A stretch of DNA of 64,000 nucleotides from Ascaris suum (lineage: Eukaryota; Nematoda; Chromadorea; Rhabditida; Ascarididae): contig CM024189.1 of NCBI GenBank assembly GCA_013433145.1, positions 5,204,501 to 5,268,500 on the forward strand. Reading direction: 5' to 3'. The notes below the pieces were generated by a model, which saw nothing but the letters and a program-made list of their open reading frames with translations, was not told the origin of the DNA and searched no databases. Within the stretch, counting starts at the first letter, position 1. Every line of letters begins with the position of its first letter. Positions 12,840 to 26,451 of this stretch are shown here, piece after piece. The position numbers and the translations under genes are program-made.

Positions 12840-13095
12840 TCGTTACTGCGCGATCTGCTGTAAGCTCCGACGAGACTTGTTGGGTGTGCTCAACGCGCCT
12901 TCCCGCCCTGCACCCTTATTGGGACGAGGACGGCCGAATAAGTTCCAACAGCCATTAGAGGCACAACGCTGAATCGACTCGTCAGCATCCGACGGGCAGA
13001 AGACGATCCTAAACCGTAACCTTCATGCGACGGACCTGCAAGAAATAGAAGCCAACCTGCAAGGAGATGGAGTGAGTCAGTAAAAAACCGCAGGA
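12840..13095. repeat. GC-rich block, probable dispersed repeat fragment
   Basis: This block is distinctly GC-richer than its flanks. The minus strand shows two open frames, one after a good TTCTTGCAG acceptor (SHEGYGLGSSSARRMLTSRF). A short sequence in it (CTGAATCGACTCGTCAG) recurs with one change near 14133 (CTGAGTCGACTCGTCAG). The sequence style suggests a repeat family, which is inference. Confidence 0.35.
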
Positions 13096-16000
13096 ACCAA
13101 CTTTGTCAGAGAAGCGTTGAATAGGAACAAGTGGAAGCGATATGAAGAGGCATTTATTCGTAACGAATGCTCTGTTGATTGAAATAAATAAATAAAATAA
13201 ATAATTACACTATACTGATCACCAGCTGCGATGTGTGCCATAATAAGATTCTATCGGTGATCGATTTTTGTAGAATGCAATAAACGATTGCAAACCGAAC
13301 CGTTGCAAAATCATTAAAAATAATCATCAATTAATGGAAAATTGAATTGCGTAATGGTTTGTTGAAAATTTTTCAATGAAATCGGCAAATGTTCAGCCTT
13401 TTCGTATGTTTTCAAATGCTTCATTTTCTTGTCTTCTAACTATCGCCATTTCCACGTCATATAGACACACATACACAATATGGTGCCTCTTTGAATGTGC
13501 CACGTATTGTATATATATGAGGATGTACTTTTGTCGGTCAGAACGATTTCTTTCAGCCATATTCTATGCACAGTGAACGATAAGTTGTCTATCGTCTATT
13601 CACATAATATTTCTATGCATTATTCATGGCTTAGCAACTTTTTTTGCGATTTTCGGGTTGAAAAGTTGAAAAATTATAGCAAAGATAAATTTATTTCAGC
13701 GTCTTTATCGATGTTCACATATCACATCAACTTACCTGAGTGATTTATTCAACAATATTAGCGGTTCAGGTTGGAAATTGCACAATTAAATGAAAACATT
13801 CGACAATTGAATCTCAAAAAAGAGCATTGAATCACTTCGAAGTATCAAACTGATGAAGTCACAATGAAGATGCGCCAAAACGAAATCCCGTGAATACCTA
13901 TTCGTGAAATGCGCTTTCATCCAATCGACCAAACATCTCTTCCATATTCGTCCTCCTTCCTCTCCTCTTTCTCGCTTTCTTTCTATTTTGCTCTGTTTCT
14001 ATTCTTGGAACTATATTTTATCTATGCATTTAGAAATAGTTCAGAGTGTTCATTGCTCACTAATGAGGTAGAATAATGGTGAATATTCTCATTCCTAATG
14101 AGTTCTTTTGATCCATCACAATGTTCCCTAATGCTGAGTCGACTCGTCAGTACTTGAAATGCGCAATCGTTGAATAGAAAACTTGAAAAGCGAAAATTTT
14201 AGACTTTTATTCATCATTATAAGTAACGCAATTAGCGTTTAGTATCACTCTGCTCTCATTGAGCTTATACTCGGTATTAATTTGCTCACCTAATTAATGG
14301 CTGCGTTACACCGTGTAATACATCACTCTTCACCGTTTATAGAATTTGCTTCATTGCCTCGAATATAACCAAATGATCCACTCAAAAACTTGCGCTCGTA
14401 TAGTATTTCTTTCACTGTGGGAAGTAATTCGCACTTGTTACATCGGCCATATTAGAACGTACCTCTTAGGTAATTAAAACTGTTGAAAAGTTTATTATTG
14501 GGGTGGCGTGATCAAGACACTAGAGCACAGCGTTTTGTGTGGTGACAATAACACATTTGAAAGAAGAACTGAAGTCAGTCGGCTGTAACGAACAGCTCTC
14601 TGAAACAGTCAGGAGTAATAGTGCTGAGTATTTTGATATTTACTAGTTGAGAATAGTGCTGAGTGTTGATAATTTACTAGTTGATGAAACGCAAGAAATA
14701 AAATGCGTTGTGCAAATCTACCTGGCACGACTATTCCACGGTTCATGGGTTCGTTGCAGAAATATACCGTGACGGAGATGTCCTATCGCTTCACTAAATG
14801 AAGACGATTTTCGTAGAAATAATGAAATAGGTTTCGTTGCAGAAATACTAAGTGAAATATTCCGTACGTTAATGTGGATTGCAATCAGTAAAGAAACTAA
14901 GGACTTAATGATGTTTTATGATGCGTGCCTTCGACCACATTAACAGTTCTTGTTGAAGCGAGAAAACGATTCGGAGTTAACATGAGAAACGATCGCGTCG
15001 TTCAAGATCACCGGCAATGGGCCAGCTGTGAAGATACTCGACTGGATAATTGTTTGCTATCAGCAATGAGGCATAGAGTTTGCCTATTAGAATCGAATGC
15101 AAACATTGCATTAACAACTTAATGAACGATGTTATACGAATAAAATCAACAAGATAAAAACGAATATAAAATTCAATTTCTATACCACTCCGAAGTGCTT
15201 AAAGAAACTCACTAGTGGAAATGCGGAATATGCGTTGATCCGAATATTTTTGGATGAGACATCCGAGTGCTTTCTTGACTGATCTAACTAAGTTTATCGC
15301 TGTGTAAAGGTGAACAAATAAAAAAAATCGAATTTTTGACTTATAGATGCAACAGATGAGATATATTCTGCCAAAAAAAACAATTTTTTGTTGGAAATTA
15401 TGATTATCGAATCAGATTTTCTTGTGGCATAGACAATAAGAAGCAAAAATAAATGGTTAGCAATGAAGCATAGTGCCAGTAAACGAACGTCTAGAAAGAG
15501 CTGGAGGACACGTCACATTTGGAAGAGGTGATACTTCTCACAGAATGAAAACATCACAGATTATATAATCGATTGAAATATGCAAAGCATTATGAAACGT
15601 TTCTCAAAACAAAACAACAATAGATTTGAACGATGCACTAATGACTCTGTAATTGAATGCACCTTTATCACCTCAAAGTATACTCTCTCTATAAATAATC
15701 GCGAATATTGTAAATTAGGTTGGAGAATTTCGGAAAGAAATTGGTTTATATCTTCCTAGGGAATGAACAGTGCTTAGACGACTGCCGTATTACCTCAGTA
15801 AGTCTAAAATAGTGCTGAGTTGACAAAAACGTACAAGAAACCTGATGAATTTAGATTTGCTTTCAAGCAATTTTCCTGCAGAAAAAAAATTTCTTTTTGG
15901 AATAATGATATATCATAACCAATTAGCAACTAACTAGTTGCAGAATTGAAATAACAGCACTTTTTTGATGAAGTTTCTATTAGAGGCGAGTGAAAACAAG

Positions 16001-16530
16001 CGAGCACATGTGGGAATATTGTACACTTGATAGAAAGTCTAGATGAAATAAGAACGCTCATTGACTAGTTGATTTTTTTGGAAGAGAGGCGCCATGTGCA
16101 TAGCATCGATGCCATTCATCTTACGACAGTGATGATGCTTCTTGTCCTGTCGTTTATATGAAAACTCTCCTGCAAACATTAAAATCTGATGTGATATTGG
16201 ATCAATGAGGTTGTAAATGTGTTGCATTCAATTTGTCGTAAATTATTTCAACAAATTGGGCAGAAATGTAGTGAACTAAACCACAAAACAATCTTGGCGC
16301 CACTTGAAAGTATCGGTTTATAAGTGAAGAAAAGTGACCAAATCTGATGCAATGTTTGAAATCGACTGTAATTAAAAGTTTGCAAAAAATGACAAAGTTA
16401 AACTTTCAGTGACGAAAGTGTTTCATAATCGGTTGTGATCATTTTCCCTAGCAAACGAGTAACCGAAATTTTCTTTATGAGCCCGAAAATTTTCTCTTCA
16501 GTGGAAAAATTCTTACGGTTGTAGAGGCCA
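13096..16530. other. Intergenic downstream of TIAR, no gene seen
   Basis: Contains the two-copy repeat at 14617 and otherwise AT-rich unique sequence. Confidence 0.5.
14617..14688. repeat. Two-copy tandem duplication, about 35 bp unit
   Basis: Two copies begin AATAGTGCTGAG and end TTTACTAGTTGA, with a few base differences between them. Confidence 0.75.
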
Positions 16531-19500
16531 CTATGCTTGCCAAGGCTGTATGGCTGCTGCCTGGCCATAAAATTGAGATAAACATTGATTCTGGCTCCAA
16601 GCCAAAGGGTTTGCGATCGGGTTCATGCTGAGGAAATTCGCACCGACCAAACTGAGACCATTTAGGGCCGCTTGGTTCGTCATTAACTGCAATTGCTTCT
16701 TTTACGTATGCAACCGTCCGGTAAACCAGACGTAACATAAGGTAAACGAAAAAAGATGAAAAAAAAATGTACTGTACGCCCTACTGCTTGAGTGGATGTA
16801 ACTAGTTTCAAGGCCTTAAGAAACTGTAACTGCTCATAGATGATTGGCTGTTCTACGGTTCAAAGCTTTTGTCCTCCAAGAGGCTCGTGTTAAAATGTTC
16901 ATCTCAGGTGAAAATGGGCAGGAAGTTAAAATGGGCAAGAAAATGCGATATTCGATCGTTGAGGCATATATCACAAAGTGATACTTTGTACTTGCACATC
17001 TCTGGTCACAGGTTATATGGACTAATGCGTTGTTTCCTCAGGAAGTGGAGGTATTAAGTTGGAGTGATGAGGCGGGGAGAGGATCAGTGCTTTAAAAACT
17101 AGACGTGCCGAAGACCAAATTTTTTGGCAATTACTCTCTTCCGGCAGCCATGTAACATCTTTTCTGTGTTTTCAAAAATGCCTTGCAGCTATTTAAAAAA
17201 AGAAAAAGCTTCCCACATTTTCTGTGAGTGGATCTGCAAACGGATGTAAAACACAAACTTTTGTTTATCACGTGAAATTAATGATGAATTTTTTGTGCAT
17301 GGTGACGGGAATCCTTTTCGCGAATAAACAGAATTCTGAAATTATTCACTTACTCTCAAGATTACAGAAATTTAGAAAATCAGATAGCATCCTGGTCTTT
17401 ATATCCTAAGCTGCTAAATTCCAATTCTTTGTTTTTCGGTTTCAAAAGAGACCTAAAGGAGTAGCACAAGCAATCATGTCGTGAATCACTGAAAATTACA
17501 ACTTAAATATCTGCTGCAATGCGAATTCAATCACTCTCTTAAATCACAAAGAAAAGAGAGCACTTAATTCAGATTTCACGTCTTTCAGGAACATTTGTGT
17601 AGTTAATGAGTGGTCATTATGGAACAATTTCGTCAAGCGTTCAATTTTTTTCATTCGCAATCAACATACACAATTGTCGTTTGGTGTTCGTCCCCAACTG
17701 CATTTTATGTTTTGACCGTTGATTTCTTTTCCGTTCATTTGCATAATAGCACGAGTTGCCGCCTCTTTTGTTGCATAACGCACGAATGCATAGCCCTGTT
17801 GTTTGAATATACGTACTTCACTGATTGCACCGATCGAGGCGAACGCCTCTCGCAGGTCCTCCTCTGCAACACGAATTATGCGTTCTCACAAGATTCATAT
17901 TAAACCAAACAACTAAAGGCGATTTCAAATGAAAGATCTTCGAACATTCTCGACTAACGTGATATCGTGCGTATATTTATGTGGTACTCATTAAGCGCAC
18001 AATGTTTCTGGCTTATATTCTTTAGAATCAACAAATTTATAAGCATAATATGTGGTAATGCCACTCTTTTCTCATATTGTATTACATCGTCGTCTTCCTG
18101 CATGATTTTTCGAAATGCAAAGAGAATTTTAATGAAACGAGGAAGTTGAAAAATTTAGATGAAACGATGAGACTATGAAGAGGGAGGAGTGCTTCTTTGA
18201 AATCTCCTTACCAGTAGTTGACGAGTGCACGTTGCCAACATATACGGATGTATTGTCGGCACGGGTTGCATTGAACACCTCATCGAAGGTTTGTTCCTTA
18301 GTATGCGCTTCTTCGGCGCTGGCCGGCTTCCTCGACGCCCAATTCGTACGGATTTGCCGTCGTCCAATCAACTGTCCGTTCATGCCCGCAATTGCCTTCT
18401 CAGCACTCTTAAAATTATCGGCACTAGAAGCTGTTTACGGGACATCATGCTGTGCCCTCTCTTGTGCTTTTAATATTGAGGGCATATTTACTTAATGCTT
18501 TTGAAAACAAAGATTTCGAGAAATTCCATCTCAAAACCTATCTCCGACAACTCACATCCTACAGAAGATGAAGTAGAAGGCAATAAGGTCATAGAGTTTC
18601 CATTTCGAAAAGAGAGGGGATTTAAACAGCAGCGTCATTTGATAAGAGTCTAAAAATGAGCCCTGAAAAGAAAGAAACAGAATTGTAGAAATGGCTTTCG
18701 CTAGTGAAAGGTATATTAGAGATCGTTTGATTTAAAAGGTTTGTGTTTCGATGAAGGATGGCATTACTTCAACTAGGTGCTCAACTAAGAAAGCTTTCTT
18801 TCTATGAGTTAGATGTTGTTTTTTGTTTCAGATAATAAATAATGAGATATTAAAGAGTCATGCATTTTATGCAAAAGGTATAGCTAGTAAACGAAACAAC
18901 CATTGCATTGGCGAATGGTACATCAATTCAAAACAAAAATCTAGTCCAGTATGTTTCATGGACCATCCAATAAAATCAATACTTAGCATTATAAGCTCAA
19001 TGAGAAAAATTGTAGAGATGAGCTATAGTCATCTTAGACGTTTTGAAGCATTAATTGAAAATGAATAAAGATAAAACCTCTTGCTTAAAATTTATCGACA
19101 AAAACATTTTGATAAAATTAATAGTGATAAACGTTGACAAAAAGCATGGAATAACATTTTGTGCATTTATCTAGCCGTTGATTATTTCTAAATCCGAATA
19201 GCATATTCAACATTCATCCAATATTTTTTCAACGTTAGTAAAAAAGATATAGAAACTTCACGAACCTCTTTGCTTGGAAACGAAACAAATCCATATCCTT
19301 TTGATTTCATTGTTTGAGGATCACGGATCACTTTCGCTTCACTGCAATAAGTTTGTTTTTGAAAAACAAATAAAGGAACAAACGACAATATAGGCTTATA
19401 AGAGTAAATTAAATTAAATTATCAAATGTTTCATGAGCAAAGACTGATATCAATGCAAAAATGTGTTTTATAACGAACAACTGAAATAACGGTATAATGA

Positions 19501-22500
19501 CTTCTCTTTATTTTTGATAGATTCATTATGAAAATAAAATTGCATCATCAAAAGAAAGAATATCGGCAATTGCATTAAGCTCACAAATCGTGCAATTGAG
19601 TGATTCTAATCCAAGTTTTGCACATAATACAAAAATTGCATTGCATCATGTCGACTTCTTTATATACGCGTTTTTTTCGTAATCATCTGCAGAAAGCTAC
19701 GGAGAGGGTAGAGCTCCCCTCTTCGAATAGTGTAAAGACCTAATTTTCGAAAAATCTCTCCGTGGGAAAATAAATGGAAATTATTATCCGGAAACTGGAG
19801 TGATGTCTGTATAAACATAGGAAAATTAAATATTTTACTGTGAATGAATGAAATAAAATAAACAAAAGGATGCTCAAAGTGACTCATATTAGAATGTCAA
19901 AAAAAAGCTCAAAAGAAGCAAAGATGGTGGGGTAATTCAAAAATGCACATTAAAAGATCTTGGCATCGAAAATAAGTGCTATCATCCGACAAATAAAGCC
20001 GAGTTTACATATGAGTAGGAGCTCCGAGGTTAAGGATTACAACTCTCAAAACTTACATTTTTGTGCTTTCTGGGAGCTTTCTTGAAAACGCTACGGATGA
20101 ACTGATATACACCCACACATACATAAAGACTGAGGTCAGAAAATAAGTTTATATAGCAATGCAAAAACATTATGAAAAGCAGAGCAAGAGTGCATCTTTA
20201 TGGCCAAAAAAGGCATCAAAATATTTTCATGCCCGCAGAAAACACAAAATTTCAGATAAAACCAACGATATTTCGCCGTATGCAGCAAACGCAGCTTTGA
20301 GTGCATTATTGTCGATCTCAGTGGCAAGATCACCAACGAACACATGGAAATGCTCTAAAATAAGCATCAATCAATGTACGCAGTTTCCATTCATATTTAC
20401 GATAGTCAAAAAGCGCGTTATTTGTTGGTAAATTCAATTTCTTTTACATTTGATATTTTTCACCTCTGATGAAGTAAGATTTTTTTTTGAAGCTTAAAGC
20501 ATTGGAATATTTTTCACACACTTTTAATGGACGCATTAAAATATAATATTTTGCTGATGAATAGATATATTAATCAACAGAATTAGTACGCTTCCGTTGA
20601 AGTGAAAAAAAACGGTGTTAGATCGTATGAGCTGGTATCAATGCAAGGCTACTCTCGAGCATTATCGGCGTATAATTCAGATAGTCCCCTATCGGGGCAT
20701 CCCCGATGTCATTTTTTCAAGAGGTATCATGCTCTGACCGATGCGGATTAAAAAACGCATGCAAAATAAAACTTATTGAGTGGGAAAAGTTTTCAAAGTA
20801 TTTATAAACGTCGAATTAGTGTACTCTTCTTCGAAGAAATTGAATGAAACGCGTGCAAAAAAAAAAAAAACATGCAGCACACAAAACTGCACTGTTTCTT
20901 TCAATGGATGGGATCACTTGTTTATTTGACAGTGATGAAAAGTGCGATGAAAAGATGACGATTGCAGTGGCGGAATCTGATGGCTGTGTTGTATGGGGAA
21001 TGAACACATTCGAGAATCATGTGTGAAAAGAACAAATTCACAATAACACATTTGATATGCAATATCGATTTTTCTAACACATAAACGATCTCTCACTGCT
21101 TGTGTCGACTTTCGGCATTTGATTTTGCATCGCCCAATTCGCTTTTAATTCCTGCAAGAATTTTTCAACATAAAAAGCATTATTTCCAATGATGAACGAA
21201 TATTAAAAGGAATTACAACTGTAAATTGTATTTCAACGAAATGAATGAAAACGGAAAGGTGAACAGTGGTAGTAATGGAGCACTACTCGAAAACACGATA
21301 ATAGTTTTGTTTGGTGTGTTTTGTGATCCTCTTGTACGCAGTAATGCATTTATTACGATGACTCAAAAATAATCCTATTTGAATAGATCGCTGCTCCAAA
21401 AAGCACTAAATAGTGAGCGAGAACGACCAAATGAAAAAATTAATAAAAAGTAAAGAACTTACTGCGGCCTTCTGAATTGCAGCAAGAGGTACGGTTGTCG
21501 GACCAACGCCGTTTTGAGGGATCAGAAATATTGGTACACCTTCGAAAAGATTGGTTAGTGGTGGCACGATTGGAGTGACGGGTGAAATCGCTGGTTGGGC
21601 ATACTGGTAGGAAGGCTGTTGCACGTACTGAACAAGCGGTTGGAAACTGGGGTTGAACATAGTAAGAGGCGTGGAGCATAGCGACGACGGAGCAGTGCCA
21701 GTTGAAGGTGTCGAGGCGGCCGCAGCGGCGTTAGCGAGCATGCTCGCATGCTGCTGTGAAGTGGTCAGCGCTGAATGCGGCAATGTGGCCGCAGTGATCA
21801 TCTTCTTGGCGAACTGGTTCACGTATGTCGTGTATCCGGTGTCACCAACAAGCAACACTTGCTGCGCTTGTGCGGGCAGCGTTTCCTCTATAGGAAGTGA
21901 GCGCTTCAGGATTGGGTGTTCAAAGGCGACGCACGCCCGGCTTTCTATTTGGATGCACTCCGATGATCCGCCTTAGCTCGGCAAAATCAGCACACGATGA
22001 TCGCTTCTCACTTATGCTGCTGGCGGCGTTTCATACGTCTCAGCCAGATATTACCCACCTTCGTATTGGCAGATCTATTCGTGGCAGACGTCTACTTGTC
22101 GTCACCTGAATTAGTCATCAACACTTTCAACTCGCTCAGCGGAGTTTTTTTTTTTCTGCGCAAACAGACGTTCATCTCGTGAGCAGTAAGGATTCTAATT
22201 GAAGAATCTGACTACAGAACATCTTATACTGACTGATATAAAAACTTAACCCATTCGTAAATGTCCACTCGCAAGAACACTCCCTAAAATATCGTTAAAA
22301 ATACGCTCCAACCTGCGCATAGTACAATAAGTGTTCTTTATGAGGACACAACGATAATTCGTTGTCATTCAACATGATACACCTGCGGTGATAAAATGTT
22401 ATGTGCACAAATGTCGCTTTTCAGAAAAAAATTTGGCATAATTGTCAAACTGGTACAATTTATTCGATAGGCTCATTCCTCTCGTTAACTTACTCACTAC

Positions 22501-24555
22501 AGTTAAACAATTCCATTGACTCCATATTTTAGCATTAAAATTTTTATAACCATTTTGCATGATAAGATCATACCAGCGAAATGTAAGGAACCAATCTGAT
22601 CAACTTCTTAATCTAATCAGAGCCTAGCAAGTCTTTAAGACATAGACGGCTATAAATTGCGATCGCTACCACTAAAAGTCACGAATTAATGAGCACAACT
22701 CGGGATGCTATCAAAGTCATCAAAATCCGCTGAAATGCTGATGACAAAATATTCGCAGACATGAGCTGAGAGGAAAGAAAGAAGGTGAAGGAAGGGATGG
22801 GAGGCGGAGGAGAGGAGAGGAGAGGAAGGGAGATGAGGGAGGAGGGGAGAGGTTAGAATGCCGATTTCAGCAATAAGATGAAGCTAACCGATAGCATGAC
22901 GTTTAGTCATACATTAAGATAATTTTATGCGTTTGAAATTAAAAAAAAAAAATTCAGCACGAGTTAAATGCGCCTTAAGAAAAAAGACTATTTCCTGTAG
23001 TGTTTTGCTCCATTCATAAGCATGCATTCCTAGCGACTCTCCAAAATGAGGAATGCTTCTTTTCTACAACAAAACACAAGACGCACCAACCGATTAGCTT
23101 TCTTTGCAAATCACCCAATGCTTGCAAAGATATTGCACGAGAATAATGCATCAAACAATAAATTAAGTTTACATCACTTTTGTAGAAATTTATCAATAAA
23201 AAAAATTCAAACTTGAAGTGCTTTCTAAAGCGACGATAGAATATATCTGAGAGGATCACAATAACGTATCGAATGGTGTTCAATTCCGGTCGTTTGCACT
23301 TCTCGTTTCGATTTTTCGCCCATAAATAATTCACCAAATTATGTACCGTGTTTACCGAACATCGTCAACACTATATGCTACATCGTAATATGGATTTGTT
23401 CTCGATTTCGAACTGCAATTTCTAGTATTGAGAGCTTCATAAAAATCCTCGAAGAATTTGAACTTCGAGCCGGTGCCCAAGTTGAAAAATCGAATCACTA
23501 TTTGGGATTGTATTGTCATAATATTTGCATCCGCCAAATTTTTTCGTCCTACATTACTTAGCCTCAAAACGAAGTCATCGGTCAAAAAACGAGTACGTGC
23601 ACATGCCAACAGATCGCGTCCATAGAGAGTTTTTAGCACTCCAAATAAGCTTCTTTCACTAGCATCAGCAAAGCGGATTCGCAATTCCCTTTCCCAAGTC
23701 TAACTTATAGAAAATCTTTCTAGAAGGCATTCAAGGCATAAAGTGAAACGTTATGATGAGAACGACCACTACAAGCATCACTCATAAATATTTAAGTGAT
23801 ACTTACCTGGACTGCGAAAAACTGGAGGCAGTGACAAATGAAGGATGATCAAGCACCTTAACTGGAGCAAAAAATTTGCAAAACTAGCATCAATTAATGC
23901 AACAATTTGATTTTCAATTAGAATAGTCGAACAGTGGAATGATTTGGTGATGGATAGAGGTTGATAGCAGGCCGCTGAAGCTGCACTAGCGTCATCGAGA
24001 TTGCCGGAGAAAGATGCGCTTAGGAAAGAAAAACGTTAGGAATGTAAAATGTGCCCGTGGTGTATATGAATGAACGCCATATGAGCACTGAGATCGAGCC
24101 CATCGAAGAAGATGCGATGGGGCCCATAGCAAGTGCTATGTATAGAAAAAAGTGTGTTATCATAATGCAACCTTTCATTTTCTACTATGCGCTAAGCTGT
24201 TAATAATGAAGTGTGCTAGATATTTCCTTGTTAAGCGTAGCGCATGCTATAGAGGCGTTGTTGAGTTGCGCAAAGATAAGCAAGCGGAACAACGAGTAGT
24301 CGCCTGAGGCAACGTGAAAGAGGGCAGGTGTGCGTGAAAGAATGTTTGTTGTCAAATATGGTGAGTGGATTTGCCACAAAGAATTAGGCCAATTGAAAAG
24401 AAAAGCCAAGAGCATGCTCGGCGCTTCAAAGCGGGCCATTATGTCGTTTCGCTAATGCACATTGATTAGCAGCGACGCAACGCGGCTATCCACTAAAAAA
24501 GGAATGAGCGCTCACCCGCCTGATCGTCGTTAACAATAACAGTGCTGTTCGCCAT
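16531..24555 (-). CDS. tiar: TIA-1/TIAR-family RNA-binding protein with two full RRMs, eight exons
   Basis: Exons (minus strand): 24516-24555, 21463-21887, 21097-21151, 20267-20354, 19266-19341, 18212-18407, 17670-17863, 16531-16686; 1230 nt, 409 aa, all phases close. Residues 15-155 are Ala/Pro/Ser/Gln-rich. ELKANWA (156-162) matches the last strand of TIA-1 RRM1. The second RRM runs from HFHVFVGDL (175-183) through KGYGFVSF (217-224) to RTNWASRKP (248-256). The third has SVYVGNV (282-288) and QGYAFVRY (316-323), ending in CSWG. The tail ends SQFYGQAAAIQPWQA. TIAR proteins bind U-rich RNA, repress translation and join stress granules. Seven exons are well supported by splice sites and homology. 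Joining the first exon (13 aa, ATG 7 nt after a TTCAG acceptor) to the second rests on phase and splice sites only. The last exon is read in the frame with Gln/Ala-rich content; another frame is also open there. Confidence 0.88.
22769..22852. repeat. Purine-rich (GA/GGA) tract
   Basis: About 84 bp nearly all purine on the plus strand, inside the first TIAR intron (so pyrimidine-rich in the transcript). Confidence 0.8.
23356..23861 (-). CDS. Two candidate coding exons inside the first TIAR intron
   Basis: Exon 23807-23861 has acceptor TCCAG and a strong donor GTAAGT; it reads in phase from the 24516-24555 exon. Exon 23356-23688 carries about 110 codons with ordinary protein composition, for example KTLYGRDLLACARTRF and IVIRFFNLGTG, and donor GTAAAC, but the acceptor that fits the phase (GGAAAG) is weak. 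Both are on the TIAR strand. They could form an alternative N-terminus, or a separate gene sharing the start exon. I do not recognise the protein. No phase-clean link from its donor to the TIAR 21463-21887 exon was found except through another weak acceptor near 21935. Confidence 0.42.
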
Positions 24556-24639
24556 GTGTTCCTGAAGGGTGTCAAGGCATATCATGTCCTTCGGCTATAG
24601 GGAGTTCGCTCGAGGAGGCTATGATGAATCTCCCCGTTA

Positions 24640-26330
24640 TGTCGAGTTCGTCATGACGTATCAACGTTTACTTCTCAAGCTTAGGCACTTAGTTAAGCAT
24701 ATGGAGCAATACTATAAAGCTTTTCGTATAAGGACACTCGAGATACTGAGTAAAATTTTATAGCAAAAGAAACATCAGTATTCAGCAATTCACAGGAGAG
24801 TGAGCTAAGGACCCTGGACTTCTACAAGATTATTCATAAACGTTAAAAGGCATTTGAGAAACTAAATAAAGCTTTATAAGAAGCCTATTCTCCATTTATG
24901 AAAGATTAAGATATATCAGGGTTTATTTTTTATTAAAAGGGAAAGGCTTTAAACCATCTTAACGGGTTCAGATTTCGCAAGTCAGAAAGACATTTCGTTG
25001 GCTTGACATGAACCTAGCGTTCCCTTACCGTACTGAAAGGCGAATCAAAAAACAAGAACGTCATCACACGCATATGCATGCCGAAAGAGACTGACGAATA
25101 TGAGGTCGGCCTTCTACATGTGATTGAAAAAAACACAGATATTATCGAAAATTATACGTTTCGCCGCCAAAATAAAAGAGAACAATGGCAAAATTTTAAT
25201 ACTTGGCAATTTGAATATATTGAGAGGATACGATGAAAAAGGTAAGAGTTAGACACAACCATGCAAGCATAAACTCAGCAATTGGAAATTTCCTTCTAAG
25301 GCAATCATACTTTTGATAGGAAACACTACGAAAAGCAACAAAAACATTTTCAGAAATTATAACTTGCTCAATGGCTGTATAACAAAAAAAGAAATAACCG
25401 TTTGTTTGTTCTGAATGCATTTAATTTGATTGCTTTGTGAAGCAATTCATTCATTTCATAGAATGCTAGATGCTGAGTTGCGTGCACATAAGCATATCAG
25501 ATTACAAAGGACTATTGCATTATAGGTGTTGCAAGATTTTTCATTATCAGCATGGAAGATCCGGTTAACGGTAACTTCATTAACTGTCAGTAGATCGTGT
25601 AGGCTACGATAGAGACAGAACGGCTAATCACTTCATGTTTGCGCTCACTAGCATATTTGTTTCTTTGAAAAACGTGCTGTCCTATCGATAAGCACAAATT
25701 GCTATTCTAAAGTCGATCAGCTGACGTCAAATATTGCATAGAAATAATATGGTGGCCTATGTAGTTGGTTAGTGACAGCCAAAGAGCCGTTAGTAACAGA
25801 AAAATTGTTTCTCGTCTATTGAAAATTTGCTTGAACAACTTGCTTAGATGCAAGGAAATAACAAAAAAAAAAAAAATTTAAGCGCAATATATCTTGTCAT
25901 AATGCAAACCCTATAGCTTATATGCTACTCAGGCCTAATGAACATCTTTTTTAGTAATTGTAACCTTAGAAGAATGTACTCTTATTTCGTCGCCCTCTAT
26001 TAGAATCGATTCTCCGCTGAAATGTCATTGCGGTGCACAAATCATTGCGAGAATTATGATGTGATTCATGCACAGTAAAAGAAACATATATCAAATATGT
26101 TAATGATGAAGATTTATGAAAAGAGTAATACGGAAATAAAATAGATTACAACAGCTTAAATTTTTATAAAAAGCAGTATATATCAGCGTCATTCACACAT
26201 TATACGCTTAGAAGTAATAAGTGAAAGAGTTTAGAAACTACTGGACCATTACTGCTAGAGATGAATGGAAACTTATCGTTAACTGGCTTTCACCGCAAAG
26301 GAGGTCAATGATCAGATGCACTACTTCATT
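24640..26330. other. Upstream of TIAR, no gene seen
   Basis: The plus frame at 24569-24763 begins against the TIAR start exon and looks coincidental. The rest is AT-rich. Confidence 0.45.
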
Positions 26331-26432
26331 CTAGAATTTGAGGGAGAGGGAGGGAGAGAGGGTTGGGACACTCTTCCCTTAAGGGCGGATGGACGACAAT
26401 CCCTTTTCTAGTGGTGCAGATTATCAGGTAGA

Positions 26433-26451
26433 GGGAGGGGCGGGTTGGGGG
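26433..26451 (+). other. G-quadruplex motif
   Basis: Four G-runs of at least three with loops of 1-2 nt (GGGAGGGGCGGGTTGGGGG). It sits in a G-rich 450-bp zone (26335-26780) containing several other short G-runs. Confidence 0.7.

Noticed and set aside
16475..16738. 87-codon frame over the TIAR last exon
   Set aside because: Read in another frame; the chosen frame has phase continuity, Gln/Ala-rich content and a stop expected of the TIAR tail.
23014..23337. 107-codon minus frame
   Set aside because: AT-rich, intron-like composition with no splice support.
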